From NCBI RefSeq assembly GCF_001865995.1, contig NZ_MLQQ01000001.1, positions 124,001 through 188,000 on the forward strand: 64,000 nucleotides of DNA. Direction: 5' to 3'. Under the pieces are notes generated by a model. It was not told the DNA's origin. It searched no databases and saw nothing but the letters and a program-made list of their open reading frames with translations. The DNA is from Anaerobacillus arseniciselenatis (GTDB lineage Bacteria > Bacillota > Bacilli > Bacillales > Anaerobacillaceae). Below, piece by piece: positions 54,406 through 62,369 of the stretch; position 1 is the first letter of the stretch, and every line of letters starts with the position of its first letter. The position numbers and the translations under genes are program-made.

Positions 54406-55290
54406 TTATGCAGTTTCTTTAATCGTTTGTTTTTTAACCTTATTTAGTTTCAGTTCTAAGTAACCAGTTCCTAAAATAACACCCGTCGCGATTAAAAGAA
54501 AGCCAATAATTTGTAGAAAAACAATCGTTTCACCTAAAAACATGAATGAACCTATTAAAGCAAAAAAAGGTACTAGGTTATTAAATATCGCCGTTTCACC
54601 TGCACCGATTTCTTGGATCGCAACATTGTACAAGATATGTCCTAACCCAGTTGCTATAATAGCTGAAGCAAAAAAGACCACCCATACAAGCGTTGGTACT
54701 GTTGCAAAATGTGTTACAGCTTGTGGCTCAACGAAGAAGCTTATCGCTAGTAAAGAAAGCGAGCCAATGAGCAACATTACTGCTGTCAATTGCCTAGCCG
54801 AAATGGTTGTTGTTGCCTTTTTAATAATAATAAACGAAAAAGCTTGTGATACCATCGAAATAAAAACGAATAAATCTCCTCTAGAAATTGCGCCTAGTCC
54901 ATCATTTTGTAAAACAATGATGGCAACCCCAGCAAAACCGATAAAAATACCGATCATTCGCAAAAATGTTACGCGCTCCCGGAAAAAGATAATCGTAAAA
55001 ATAACCGTTGCCAGTGGAATTAATCCGAGGATCAAACCTGCATTAGATGCTGTTGTTTGCACAAGACCGATCGCTAGCAAAGCGTGATGACCTAACTGGC
55101 CAAAAATAGCCGCAACACCAACATACAGCCACTCCTTTTTCGATAACTTTCGTAAGTCGTTTAGAAAAAATAAAACGGTTGTAGCTATGACCCCGGCAAC
55201 GAACGTCCGCGCTCCTTGCATAACTAGAGGTGGCAACTCGGTGACGAGGAACTTTATTGCTACAACGTTTAAACCCCAAATAAACATCAC
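54406..55290 (-). CDS. DMT-superfamily transporter (EamA repeats)
   Basis: A protein of 294 residues or slightly more with ten membrane helices in two EamA repeats (WGLNVVAIKFLV in the first; LVPFFALIGSFMFLGE in the second). The annotated GTG-ATG start at 55290 falls inside helix 1. The frame continues upstream through LSRTFTYFLLIF to a CTG at 55326 that has AAGAAGGG at ideal spacing, so a rare CTG start is possible. It may be cotranscribed with the molybdopterin gene downstream (31 bases apart). Confidence 0.88.
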   Translation of the reverse strand: MMFIWGLNVVAIKFLVTELPPLVMQGARTFVAGVIATTVLFFLNDLRKLSKKEWLYVGVAAIFGQLGHHALLAIGLVQTTASNAGLILGLIPLATVIFTIIFFRERVTFLRMIGIFIGFAGVAIIVLQNDGLGAISRGDLFVFISMVSQAFSFIIIKKATTTISARQLTAVMLLIGSLSLLAISFFVEPQAVTHFATVPTLVWVVFFASAIIATGLGHILYNVAIQEIGAGETAIFNNLVPFFALIGSFMFLGETIVFLQIIGFLLIATGVILGTGYLELKLNKVKKQTIKETA

Positions 55291-55371
55291 AAATATTAAT
55301 AAAAAATACGTAAAGGTGCGAGACAGTCTAAACCCTTCTTTCTATAAAACATGCTACCTACAAGACTAACT

Positions 55372-56445
55372 TTATTTTACTTCTGTTGTCCAGTGGAAAG
55401 GATCAGCAATTTTTCCAGTTTGAATACCAGTTAATGTGTCATATAAGCGCCTTGAGACATCACCGATTTGTTTATCATTAATGTTGATTGAAGTTCCACG
55501 CCATTCGAAAGCGCCTACCGGTGAAATCACCGCTGCAGTCCCTGTACAGAAAACTTCTTCTAAAGCTCCTTCTTGATGATACTCGTAAACTTCATCAATC
55601 GAAATTTTTCTTTCTGAAACTGGAATTCCCCAACTTCTAAGCATTTCGATCACTGACATTCGCGTAATTCCTGGGAGGATACTTCCAGTTAACTCTGGTG
55701 TAATAACCTCACCGTTCACTTTAAAGAAGACGTTACTCGTACCGACTTCTTCAATATATTTTTTCTCAATGGCATCTAACCATAACACTTGTGAAAACCC
55801 TTGTTTTGAAGCTGTCGATTGTGCATTAAACGTTGCACAGTAGTTTCCCGCTGTTTTTGCCATACCTGTTCCCCCACGTACAGCTCTCGTATATTGTTCT
55901 TCGACTTTAATATCTACTGGTTGAATCCCTTGAGGATAATAAGATCCTACCGGGCTTAAAATGATCACTAACTTGTATTGCTTTGAAGGTGCTAAGCCTA
56001 AAAACGGCTCTGTAGCAATAATAAACGGTCGAATATATAAAGACGTTCCTTCAGAGGATGGAACCCAATCTTTTTCTAAACTAATAAGTTGCTTTAAATA
56101 GTCGAGAACTTCTGCTTCATCAATTGGAGGCATGCTTAGTCGTTCGCAAGACTTATTCATTCTTTTCATATTCATGTCCGGTCTAAATAATAAAATTCGC
56201 TCATCGTTTGTACGATAGGCTTTTAGCCCTTCAAAAACGGTTTGACCGTAATGGAAAATAACGGCTGCTGGGTCTAATGTAATTGGTTCATAAGGTGAAA
56301 TCCGAGGATTGCCCCAACCTGTTTCATCACAATACTCCATAACAAACATATGATCTGTAAAATACTTTCCGAAGCCTAGCTGATCATCCTCTGGCTTGTT
56401 CTTCATTTTTTCCACTTTTTCCACTTCAACAACTGTCGCACTCAT
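55372..56445 (-). CDS. ilvE: Branched-chain amino acid aminotransferase
   Basis: A 357-residue class IV PLP aminotransferase that interconverts leucine, isoleucine and valine with their keto acids. The family features are FHYGQTVFEGLKAYR, YIRPFIIATE, the PLP lysine in GTGMAKTAGNY, QVLWLD, and the phosphate-binding EEVGTSNVFF. It belongs to the long (YbgE/YwaA, BCAT2) type of Bacillus. The ATG at 56445 follows AAAAGGGGATTTAA; the frame opens to 56466. Single gene. Confidence 0.95.
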   Translation of the reverse strand: MSATVVEVEKVEKMKNKPEDDQLGFGKYFTDHMFVMEYCDETGWGNPRISPYEPITLDPAAVIFHYGQTVFEGLKAYRTNDERILLFRPDMNMKRMNKSCERLSMPPIDEAEVLDYLKQLISLEKDWVPSSEGTSLYIRPFIIATEPFLGLAPSKQYKLVIILSPVGSYYPQGIQPVDIKVEEQYTRAVRGGTGMAKTAGNYCATFNAQSTASKQGFSQVLWLDAIEKKYIEEVGTSNVFFKVNGEVITPELTGSILPGITRMSVIEMLRSWGIPVSERKISIDEVYEYHQEGALEEVFCTGTAAVISPVGAFEWRGTSININDKQIGDVSRRLYDTLTGIQTGKIADPFHWTTEVK

Positions 56446-56568
56446 AAGATTAAATCCCCTTTTCAATTGTTCTTTTGTTTAAATATTCAGTTAATTTATA
56501 TTGTAAATCGACCTTTCGTTATAGCACAAGGGCGATTTTACTATTTTAGGAAAATTAGTTTGCTAAGT

Positions 56569-56673
56569 TTACAACTTTAACTCCATATCCGCATCGACTA
56601 AGTTAAAATAATCGAGAAACCCTTTTTTTACACAAGCTCTAATCCCATTTACATTCCAAGAAATAAGTTTCAT
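56569..56673 (-). pseudogene. exoA: Remnant of exodeoxyribonuclease III gene (5' end only)
   Basis: The ATG at 56673 reads MKLISWNVNGIRACVKK, the exact opening of ExoA/XthA-type AP endonucleases. After a run of six A the frame breaks; one base inserted there gives GFLDYFNLVDADME, the continuation expected for ExoA, ending at TAA 56569. The remaining 230 or so codons, with all catalytic residues after the first asparagine, are absent. A dead 5' fragment with a frameshift. Confidence 0.8.
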
Positions 56674-56779
56674 ATTATTGTGCTTGCCCCTTGCTGAAGA
56701 AGATTATTTCTATATTTAATTGATTATACTTTAACGAGGAAAAACTTTAAAGTACTTTTGTGGAAAAAATATTTGTCGA

Positions 56780-56970
56780 TTGATTTTTACATACTAAATC
56801 ATGACAGAATTCCGCAATGAGAGTTTTGTATGTAAATAGATACTTGGTGATGGATTTTCTTTCACGAGCCTCTAAAATTCGATAGAAGTTTACAGCGAAG
56901 GGAAAGGAAAATCCATCACCAATTTTACATGCAAGATGGTGACGATACACCGGCATGAGCGTTTTGTATA
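56780..56970. repeat. Family C repeat
   Basis: GGTGATGGATTTTCTTTC and GGAAAATCCATCACC are inverted arms flanking CACGAGCCTCTAAAATTCG and TTTACAGCGAAG, with ends AGTTTTGTATG and CGGCATGAGCGTTTTGTAT. Confidence 0.75.
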
Positions 56971-57082
56971 GGGGAATATAAGACCTTGAAGCTGTTAAAA
57001 TGTCAACATTGATACCATTCACATAGTGAAAAAGCAGCAAAACGTGTTATCATTAATGAAAATAACTGAAAGGATGATTAGG

Positions 57083-57463
57083 TTGAGTCAAAATTTAGAA
57101 GTGGGTCAATTAGTAACAGGGATATATAAAACTGGTAAATACATAGGAGAAATTACCGTGGTAAAAGAGGCTAATGTCGTAATGCGTGTTTTAGCAGTTT
57201 TAAAACACCCCGAGCAGGGAGATCTACACAACCCGAAAAGTGTTGATGTCGGATTTTTTCATGAACGCCGTGCTTTAGCACATCGCGAGCAAGTAAATAT
57301 TCAACCCGTTTACGTAAAGCCGTATACCGATGACGTTCCTTCCTATGAAGAATCACTAAGAAAAGCGTTAGACGAACAAATCCAAAGACTTAACGAAGAT
57401 GGCAGCCCCTTCGCCCTGAAATCATTAGAGATGCTCCGTTCATTGGACTATTTCGGTGTCTGA
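57083..57463 (+). CDS. kapB: Kinase-associated lipoprotein B homologue KapB
   Basis: A 126-residue protein matching KapB, needed for KinB signalling into the sporulation phosphorelay in Bacillus subtilis. LEVGQLVTGIYKTGKYIGE, VLAVLKHPEQGDLHNP and FFHERRALAHREQ are conserved. I prefer the TTG at 57083 (126 residues, near the usual 128) behind AAAGGATG; the frame opens further up. kapB normally follows kinB, but here no kinase is adjacent; a possible partner is the kinase at 43026. The last two codons and the stop (GGT GTC TGA) belong to a repeat that begins here. Confidence 0.9.
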   Translation: MSQNLEVGQLVTGIYKTGKYIGEITVVKEANVVMRVLAVLKHPEQGDLHNPKSVDVGFFHERRALAHREQVNIQPVYVKPYTDDVPSYEESLRKALDEQIQRLNEDGSPFALKSLEMLRSLDYFGV

Positions 57464-57515
57464 CACCGCTCGTGGACAAATTGCTAAAATGTTCACTGGA
57501 GACGGACACACCAAC
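57452..57515. repeat. Repeat family F, copy 1 (provides kapB stop codon)
   Basis: Begins GGTGTCTGACACC, then CTCGTGGACAAATTGCT, AAAATGT and CACTGGAG, and GGACAC near the end. The same 65-base block occurs at 62356-62418, also at a gene end. Confidence 0.85.
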
Positions 57516-57552
57516 AAAAAACTAAGGCTTTGACTAAGCCTTAGTTTTTTTA
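57515..57552. terminator. Bidirectional terminator between kapB and the 57557 gene
   Basis: AAAACTAAGGCTT and AAGCCTTAGTTTT around TGACT, with A-run and T-run on the two sides. Confidence 0.9.
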
Positions 57553-57556
57553 ACAC

Positions 57557-58003
57557 TCAAGTTCCTTCCTCTTTTGCATTTTCACCTCTTCGTTCACGGC
57601 GCTCAGATAATATATCATCAATGATTTCAGTATGTACATTCGCCCAAGCATTTTCACGAAAATGAACAATGACGCCTGAAATTAAAATTGTCAAATAAAG
57701 AAATGCAAAAATCGCCCATAAATAGCTTCCCTCTCGAAACAGCACCCCTTGTAATTGCTTAGAAAAAATAAACAATAACCAAGGTATTGTTGAAACCAAA
57801 ATCGGGATCATCCCTGAACCCTTTTTTTCCTTGACCATCCGATAGCGAATTTTCATTAACAGACGGTCATCAAGTGCTTCATAAAACTTTTGAATTTCCT
57901 CAATTTCCGTAATTTCGTCTAACTTCTCTATATGAATACCGCTACGTTGCGTTCTTTTTAATTTTAAATAAAACTTCCAAGCATCCCCACGAAATGAAAT
58001 CAA
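57557..58003 (-). CDS. Two-TM membrane protein, unknown function
   Basis: A 148-residue protein with a basic N-terminal cytoplasmic part (residues 1-65), two membrane segments (about 68-85 and 93-112) and a charged C-terminal tail (DILSERRERRGEN). TTG start with GGGAGGG upstream. It lies convergent to kapB. No family recognised; similar proteins probably occur only in Bacillaceae. Confidence 0.7.
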   Translation of the reverse strand: MISFRGDAWKFYLKLKRTQRSGIHIEKLDEITEIEEIQKFYEALDDRLLMKIRYRMVKEKKGSGMIPILVSTIPWLLFIFSKQLQGVLFREGSYLWAIFAFLYLTILISGVIVHFRENAWANVHTEIIDDILSERRERRGENAKEEGT

Positions 58004-58080
58004 CGAAAATCCCTCCCTTATTGTAATATGAGCATTTATTATGTTAATTAGTAATATTATTTTAAAAACGTAGCTAATTC

Positions 58081-58172
58081 AATGAATTTCATAATTCATT
58101 ATTCTCGCCACTAAGATCAATATATAGTTGCGTTAAAATCATTCGCAAACTATATATTGCTTGATGTGGCTG
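58081..58172. repeat. Palindromic repeat family A, copy 5, truncated by family C
   Basis: TGAATTTCATAATTCATTAT, then ATCAATATATAGTTGCG and GCAAACTATATATTG, are as in copy 2. The right end is replaced after GATGTGGC by GAGTTTTAGAGGCTCGTTC, a family C sequence, so one element lies inside or across the other. Confidence 0.75.
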
Positions 58173-58377
58173 AGTTTTAGAGGCTCGTTCAGGAAAATCG
58201 CCATCCTTTTTCCATACAAAACCAGCATGGCGGTCGTCCTTGCCGCCAACATTAAACATAAAAGAATCGGCGAGGGTCCTAACCACGAACCATCTAACCA
58301 ACAAAATACACAAAATTTACTAACAGCTAATTATTTGTGGAACAATAGTTCAGTACAATGATATAGGAGTTGAAAAC

Positions 58378-59034
58378 ATGAAGAAGTGGGCATTTGTTTC
58401 TGATTTTGACGGTACTATCTCTGAAGTTGATTTTTACTCTTTAGTTATAGAAAAGTATTTTCCAGAAGGTCGAGAATTATTTAAAAGATGGAAAGCAGAA
58501 GAAATCCTCGATATAGACTTTTTACAAAAGGTCTTCTTATCGATCAATCAAGACGAAGAACAAATTATTAACGAGATTACATCGATGCCCATCGATGATT
58601 ATGTACCCAACTTTATTAAAACAGTTCAAAAAAATGGCGGAGATTTCTTTATTTTAAGTGCTGGAACAGACTATTATATCCATCACTTTTTAAAAAGATA
58701 TCATATTCAAAACGTCAAAGTATTTTCAAATGAAGGCTACTTTCATGAGAAAAACATTCATTTAAATATTGACAAAGAACATGAGCATTTTTCAAAAAGA
58801 TATGGAATAGACAAATCGAAAGTGATCACACAATTAAAAGATCAATATGAACACATCTATTTCATTGGTGATAGTGAACCTGACAGCCATCCTGCCAAAC
58901 ACGCTGACATTACTTTTGCTAAAGGAGCGTTGCAACATATTCTAAAGAAGCAAAATACTCCTTTTATTCCTGTCAGTACATTCAAAGAAGTTGAGCAATA
59001 TTTCATCAACAAGGGAGTGATTCAACCATGTTAA
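58378..59034 (+). CDS. HAD-family phosphatase (MtnX/PSP-like)
   Basis: A 218-residue haloacid dehalogenase phosphatase. Motif I is SDFDGTIS (nucleophile Asp9, acid Asp11), motif II is ILSAGTD, and motif III is FIGDSEPD, as in MtnX and phosphoserine phosphatases. It overlaps the next gene, a glycerol-1-phosphate dehydrogenase, by 7 bases. The two are therefore cotranslated and probably act on the same or consecutive compounds, for example a phosphorylated polyol. The methionine salvage role of MtnX is unlikely, since no mtn genes are nearby. ATG start. Confidence 0.88.
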   Translation: MKKWAFVSDFDGTISEVDFYSLVIEKYFPEGRELFKRWKAEEILDIDFLQKVFLSINQDEEQIINEITSMPIDDYVPNFIKTVQKNGGDFFILSAGTDYYIHHFLKRYHIQNVKVFSNEGYFHEKNIHLNIDKEHEHFSKRYGIDKSKVITQLKDQYEHIYFIGDSEPDSHPAKHADITFAKGALQHILKKQNTPFIPVSTFKEVEQYFINKGVIQPC

Positions 59035-60080
59035 CTCCTGTCACGAGCGTACCGATCCCCGCCATTTTAAATATTAGTAATGGCGGGCTTTCACGTCTAG
59101 GTGACATTTTAAAAAAACACCAATTCAATAACGCTGTAATTATTTTTGATGACTTTACATATGAAGCTTTTCATGACATTACCGAAAAATCAATAGAAAC
59201 AATTGAAGTAGAAAACGTGATCCTCGGTTCAAACCTAGACATTCAAGACCTTATAAAAAAAGCGTTTGCGATGCCTCGTTACGATGTTGTCATCGCCATC
59301 GGCGGCGGCTCGATTATTGATTACGGAAAATATATTGCTTACTCAAGGCGAAGTCCGTTCATAAGTATTCCAACGTCAGCCTCCAATGACGGCTTTGCTA
59401 GTAGTAACTGTTCAATTCACGTCGATGGCAAAAAAACGACCGTGCCAGCGAAAGTGCCTTTTGGGATACTCGCAGATCTGGATATTATCCAACACGCACC
59501 AAAGCGGTTTGTCCTAGCTGGAATTGGAGACTTAATGAGCAACATTACCGCCCTTTATGATTGGGAGTTTGAGGAAAAAAATGGAACGAGTCACGTCAAT
59601 GCCTTTGCGGCGATGTTAAGTAAAAAAGCAGTTAATAGCTTTATCCGCACGCCTATGAACGATATCCAAAGCCCGCTTTTCTTAAAAGAGCTGATCAGTT
59701 CAGCAACAATGGGTGGCGTTGCAACGGCAATCAGTGGCAATAGCGCTCCGATTAGTGGCTCAGAACATCTAATTTCCCATGCTTTAGACAAAATTTCAAA
59801 ACAACCACAAATGCACGGCCTTCAAGTCGGCGTCGCAACTTATATTATCGCTCACGTTCAAGAGCACCGTGTTGAGCGCATAAAAAAAGTGTTTGAACGA
59901 ACTGGTTTTTTTGATTACGTAAAGCAACTCAACCTAAATAAAGAGGAATTTTCAGAGGCGATCAAACTCGCTCCAAGTATAAAACCGAATCGTTATACAT
60001 TTCTTCACGATGATACGTATAAAGAGAAAGCATTGCGCCTCCTCAGTGAAGATCCTACATTACAAAAGATATTAAAATAA
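59028..60080 (+). CDS. egsA: sn-Glycerol-1-phosphate dehydrogenase family (EgsA/AraM)
   Basis: A 350-residue metal-dependent dehydrogenase that, in the family, reduces dihydroxyacetone phosphate to sn-glycerol-1-phosphate, the archaeal lipid backbone. NAD binding is VVIAIGGGSIIDYGKY, the substrate/metal region is SIPTSASNDGF and ILADLDII, and metal histidines fall in SGSEHLISHALD and QMHGLQVG. At 350 residues it is closer in size to archaeal EgsA than to Bacillus AraM (about 394). AraM supplies PcrB in Bacillus; no pcrB is here, but a phosphatase overlaps it. ATG with AAGGGAGTG. Confidence 0.9.
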   Translation: MLTPVTSVPIPAILNISNGGLSRLGDILKKHQFNNAVIIFDDFTYEAFHDITEKSIETIEVENVILGSNLDIQDLIKKAFAMPRYDVVIAIGGGSIIDYGKYIAYSRRSPFISIPTSASNDGFASSNCSIHVDGKKTTVPAKVPFGILADLDIIQHAPKRFVLAGIGDLMSNITALYDWEFEEKNGTSHVNAFAAMLSKKAVNSFIRTPMNDIQSPLFLKELISSATMGGVATAISGNSAPISGSEHLISHALDKISKQPQMHGLQVGVATYIIAHVQEHRVERIKKVFERTGFFDYVKQLNLNKEEFSEAIKLAPSIKPNRYTFLHDDTYKEKALRLLSEDPTLQKILK

Positions 60081-60183
60081 CTAGGCAACTAACTAATCTT
60101 GCGAATTACATTACAAATGCCCACTCGAATCTAAGCTGACCACATAGCTATATAGTGTAGCCAATCAAAAGGAGGTTTTTTCC

Positions 60184-60315
60184 ATGATGGGTTATCAATA
60201 TGGCGCACCACAACATTGCCAACCTTTTCCTAGTGCTCATGGCACAGGAGGCTTTACGCTAATTGTTGTTCTGTTTATCCTACTAGTCGTTGTAGGGTCA
60301 GCTTATATTAAATAA
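60184..60315 (+). CDS. YjcZ-family small membrane protein
   Basis: A 43-residue protein starting at ATG 60184, or the ATG at 60187, behind AAAAGGAGGTTTTTT. It has a short polar N-terminus with aromatic and proline residues, then GGFTLIVVLFILLVVVGSAY, one membrane helix preceded by glycine, the hallmark of YjcZ-type proteins made by spore formers. Followed by a clear terminator. Confidence 0.8.
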   Translation: MMGYQYGAPQHCQPFPSAHGTGGFTLIVVLFILLVVVGSAYIK

Positions 60316-60328
60316 TTAGGTCGACAGA

Positions 60329-60360
60329 AGCAAGGGAACTTTTCCCTTGCTTTTTTATTT
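60329..60360 (+). terminator. Terminator of the YjcZ-type gene
   Basis: GCAAGGGAA and TTCCCTTGC stem with a T-run. Confidence 0.85.
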
Positions 60361-60465
60361 TATTCCACCCAAAGAAAATCTAGATTTTTACATTTCGAAA
60401 AAAAACAGTTCATGTAGGAATTACAAATGGGAATATTAATAAAAAAATAGTTGGAGTTTATGTTA

Positions 60466-61260
60466 ATGAAAACTAAACGTTTAGTAACGAACTACTCACA
60501 GCGTCGTACGATTCATCACTCGGCCTCTTATCACGACAATTTAATTACATATAGAAATCCGTGGGTAGTCGCTTGGTGGACAGCTGCTCTCCCTGGTTTT
60601 GGACACTTAATGTTATGCAAATATATAACTGGATTTATCCTCTTTGCTTGGGAAGTTTTCGTCAATGTTAATGCAGGAATAAATGCGGCCATCGTATATT
60701 CGATGATTGGGGATTTTGAAGCTGCAAAAGAAATACTTGATCCCAATTGGTTATTTTTTTATGCTGGTGTTTATGTATTTGCCATTTGGGACTCTTATCG
60801 AAGAACAGTGGATTTAAATCGCTTATATGTATTAGCATACAGAGAGAATAGTCCCCTCGCTCCGTTTAAAATAAGTTCTTTAGAAATTAATTACTTAAAT
60901 AAACGAAAACCTTGGGTCACAGTAATATTTTCGGCGTTCGCCCCTGGTTTAGGGTATCTATACATAAATCGGTTACCAAGTGCTTTCTTTACAATCATTT
61001 GGTGGGTAATTATAGTGTATTTTTCAAGATTTAATGAAGCGGTACTTTACACAATGATTGGAGATTATTCAGGTGCTATCGCTATTCTAGATCCCCAATG
61101 GCTTCTTTTTATTCCGTCGCTTTATGTATTTTCTATGTTTGACAGTTATTCATACACTGTTGAATTAAACAAAGTGTTCGAAAAAGAACAAGCGAATTAC
61201 TTGCAAAAATTTTATCAATGCAACCCTTCAGAAACTCTTACAAATTTAAATGAATTTTAA
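60466..61260 (+). CDS. Internally duplicated membrane protein
   Basis: A 264-residue protein made of two repeats: residues about 25-120 (RNPWVVAWWTAALPGFGHL, ILDPNWLFFYAGVYVFAIWDSYR, TVDLNRLY) and 145-245 (RKPWVTVIFSAFAPGLGYL, ILDPQWLLFIPSLYVFSMFDSY, TVELNKVF). Each repeat has two or three hydrophobic segments and an AYSMIGD-like turn. The ATG at 60466 has GGAG 9 bases upstream; the frame opens at 60451. It heads a run of three genes (61273 and 61815 follow by 12 and 44 bases). No known family; a TM2-like PGxGH motif is suggestive. Confidence 0.75.
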   Translation: MKTKRLVTNYSQRRTIHHSASYHDNLITYRNPWVVAWWTAALPGFGHLMLCKYITGFILFAWEVFVNVNAGINAAIVYSMIGDFEAAKEILDPNWLFFYAGVYVFAIWDSYRRTVDLNRLYVLAYRENSPLAPFKISSLEINYLNKRKPWVTVIFSAFAPGLGYLYINRLPSAFFTIIWWVIIVYFSRFNEAVLYTMIGDYSGAIAILDPQWLLFIPSLYVFSMFDSYSYTVELNKVFEKEQANYLQKFYQCNPSETLTNLNEF

Positions 61261-61272
61261 GGTGGTTTCATC

Positions 61273-61770
61273 ATGCATATCATTGCAACGTTTGAATACT
61301 CGACATCATTAGAATTGGCTTTATCTGAATTAGAAAATACTGGAATACCCAAGAAAAAAATTACCGCTTTCCCATTAGATAAACGTGTCGAACCAGGAAA
61401 GTTATTTGATTCGATGCACCAATCCGATGGAATTAGTTTATTCGATTTAGCGGCAGTTTTCGGGGCGATATTCATGCTTTTAGGAACCATTTACGGATAC
61501 GTTCTAAAATTAGGACCAATTTTATGGGGGCTTTTCGGATTAATCTTCGGCTTGTTGTTAGGATTTTTAATTGATTATACAATTTATAAACGAAAACTCG
61601 GTAAGAAAATTAAACAAAATAAGAAAGAAAAAATCTCGGAAGTCGTGATTATCATTGAATGCAAAGACCACGAACTTGAAAAAACCGAAAAAATTTTATG
61701 GTCGCACGCTGCTTTAGGCCTTTGCAAGGTCAGCACCCCAAGGAATAGTGGTTCCTCGTTTCGTATATAA
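61273..61770 (+). CDS. Membrane protein with general-stress-like domain
   Basis: A 165-residue protein. The N-terminal 55 residues are soluble and look like an alpha-beta fold (IIATFEYSTSLELALSELE, with ITAFPLDKR). Two membrane segments follow (about 58-100), then a basic stretch and a second soluble strand-helix unit (VVIIIECKDHELEKTEKIL). This resembles proteins that put a two-helix hairpin between ferredoxin-like halves. Likely cotranscribed with its neighbours. ATG with AAGGTGG. Confidence 0.7.
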   Translation: MHIIATFEYSTSLELALSELENTGIPKKKITAFPLDKRVEPGKLFDSMHQSDGISLFDLAAVFGAIFMLLGTIYGYVLKLGPILWGLFGLIFGLLLGFLIDYTIYKRKLGKKIKQNKKEKISEVVIIIECKDHELEKTEKILWSHAALGLCKVSTPRNSGSSFRI

Positions 61771-61814
61771 CTAAACGTTAGAGAACACTAACATCGATAG
61801 AAAGGACAAATAAA

Positions 61815-62369
61815 ATGGCAATCACTTGGGATGAACTAACCGTACAGAGAAAACAATTAGCCGATAACCTTTTGAAATTTTGGCTTAATGAAAACGTATT
61901 TACAACTCAATGGTGGTTTATTCTGTTTACTGTGATTATCGGATTTGCGATTTTTTGTAAGTTAGTTGATAAGAAACGAATTATGGAAATTATCACTTAC
62001 GGTTTAATGGTTATGCTGGTTGGAACTTTACTTGATTTGACGGGAGTTTCATTCGTTTTATGGGGCTATCCTAATAAGTTATTACCTGTCTTACCTTCAT
62101 TATTTACTGTCCATTTATCTTCTTTACCCATTCTGATGATGTTGCATTATCAATATTTTAGTGACTGGAAAAGGTTTACGTGGACGTTAATCATCTTATC
62201 AGCGATATTCAGCCTTATATTCGAACCGTTCTATGTTTGGGCAGGTATTTATGAAGAACATAACTGGAAGTATTTTTACTCTTTTCCCGTTTATATCGCC
62301 ATCGGCTTATCCTTGAAGTGGGTAATAGCGAAAATTAAATCCATCCAAACAAACCATAGCGGTGTCTGA
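61815..62369 (+). CDS. CBO0543 family membrane protein
   Basis: A 184-residue protein with five hydrophobic segments and the family's central motif VLWGYPNKLLPVLPSLFT then SSLPILMMLHYQYF, and FEPFYVWAGIY. These match the CBO0543 family seen in spore-forming Firmicutes, of unknown function. ATG with AAAGGAC. Its last two codons and stop (GGT GTC TGA) come from repeat family F, as with kapB, so the natural C-terminus may be shortened. Confidence 0.82.
   Translation: MAITWDELTVQRKQLADNLLKFWLNENVFTTQWWFILFTVIIGFAIFCKLVDKKRIMEIITYGLMVMLVGTLLDLTGVSFVLWGYPNKLLPVLPSLFTVHLSSLPILMMLHYQYFSDWKRFTWTLIILSAIFSLIFEPFYVWAGIYEEHNWKYFYSFPVYIAIGLSLKWVIAKIKSIQTNHSGV

Noticed and set aside
56747-57040. 97-codon minus-strand frame
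   Set aside because: Lies wholly in a family C repeat and would overlap kapB. No ribosome binding site.
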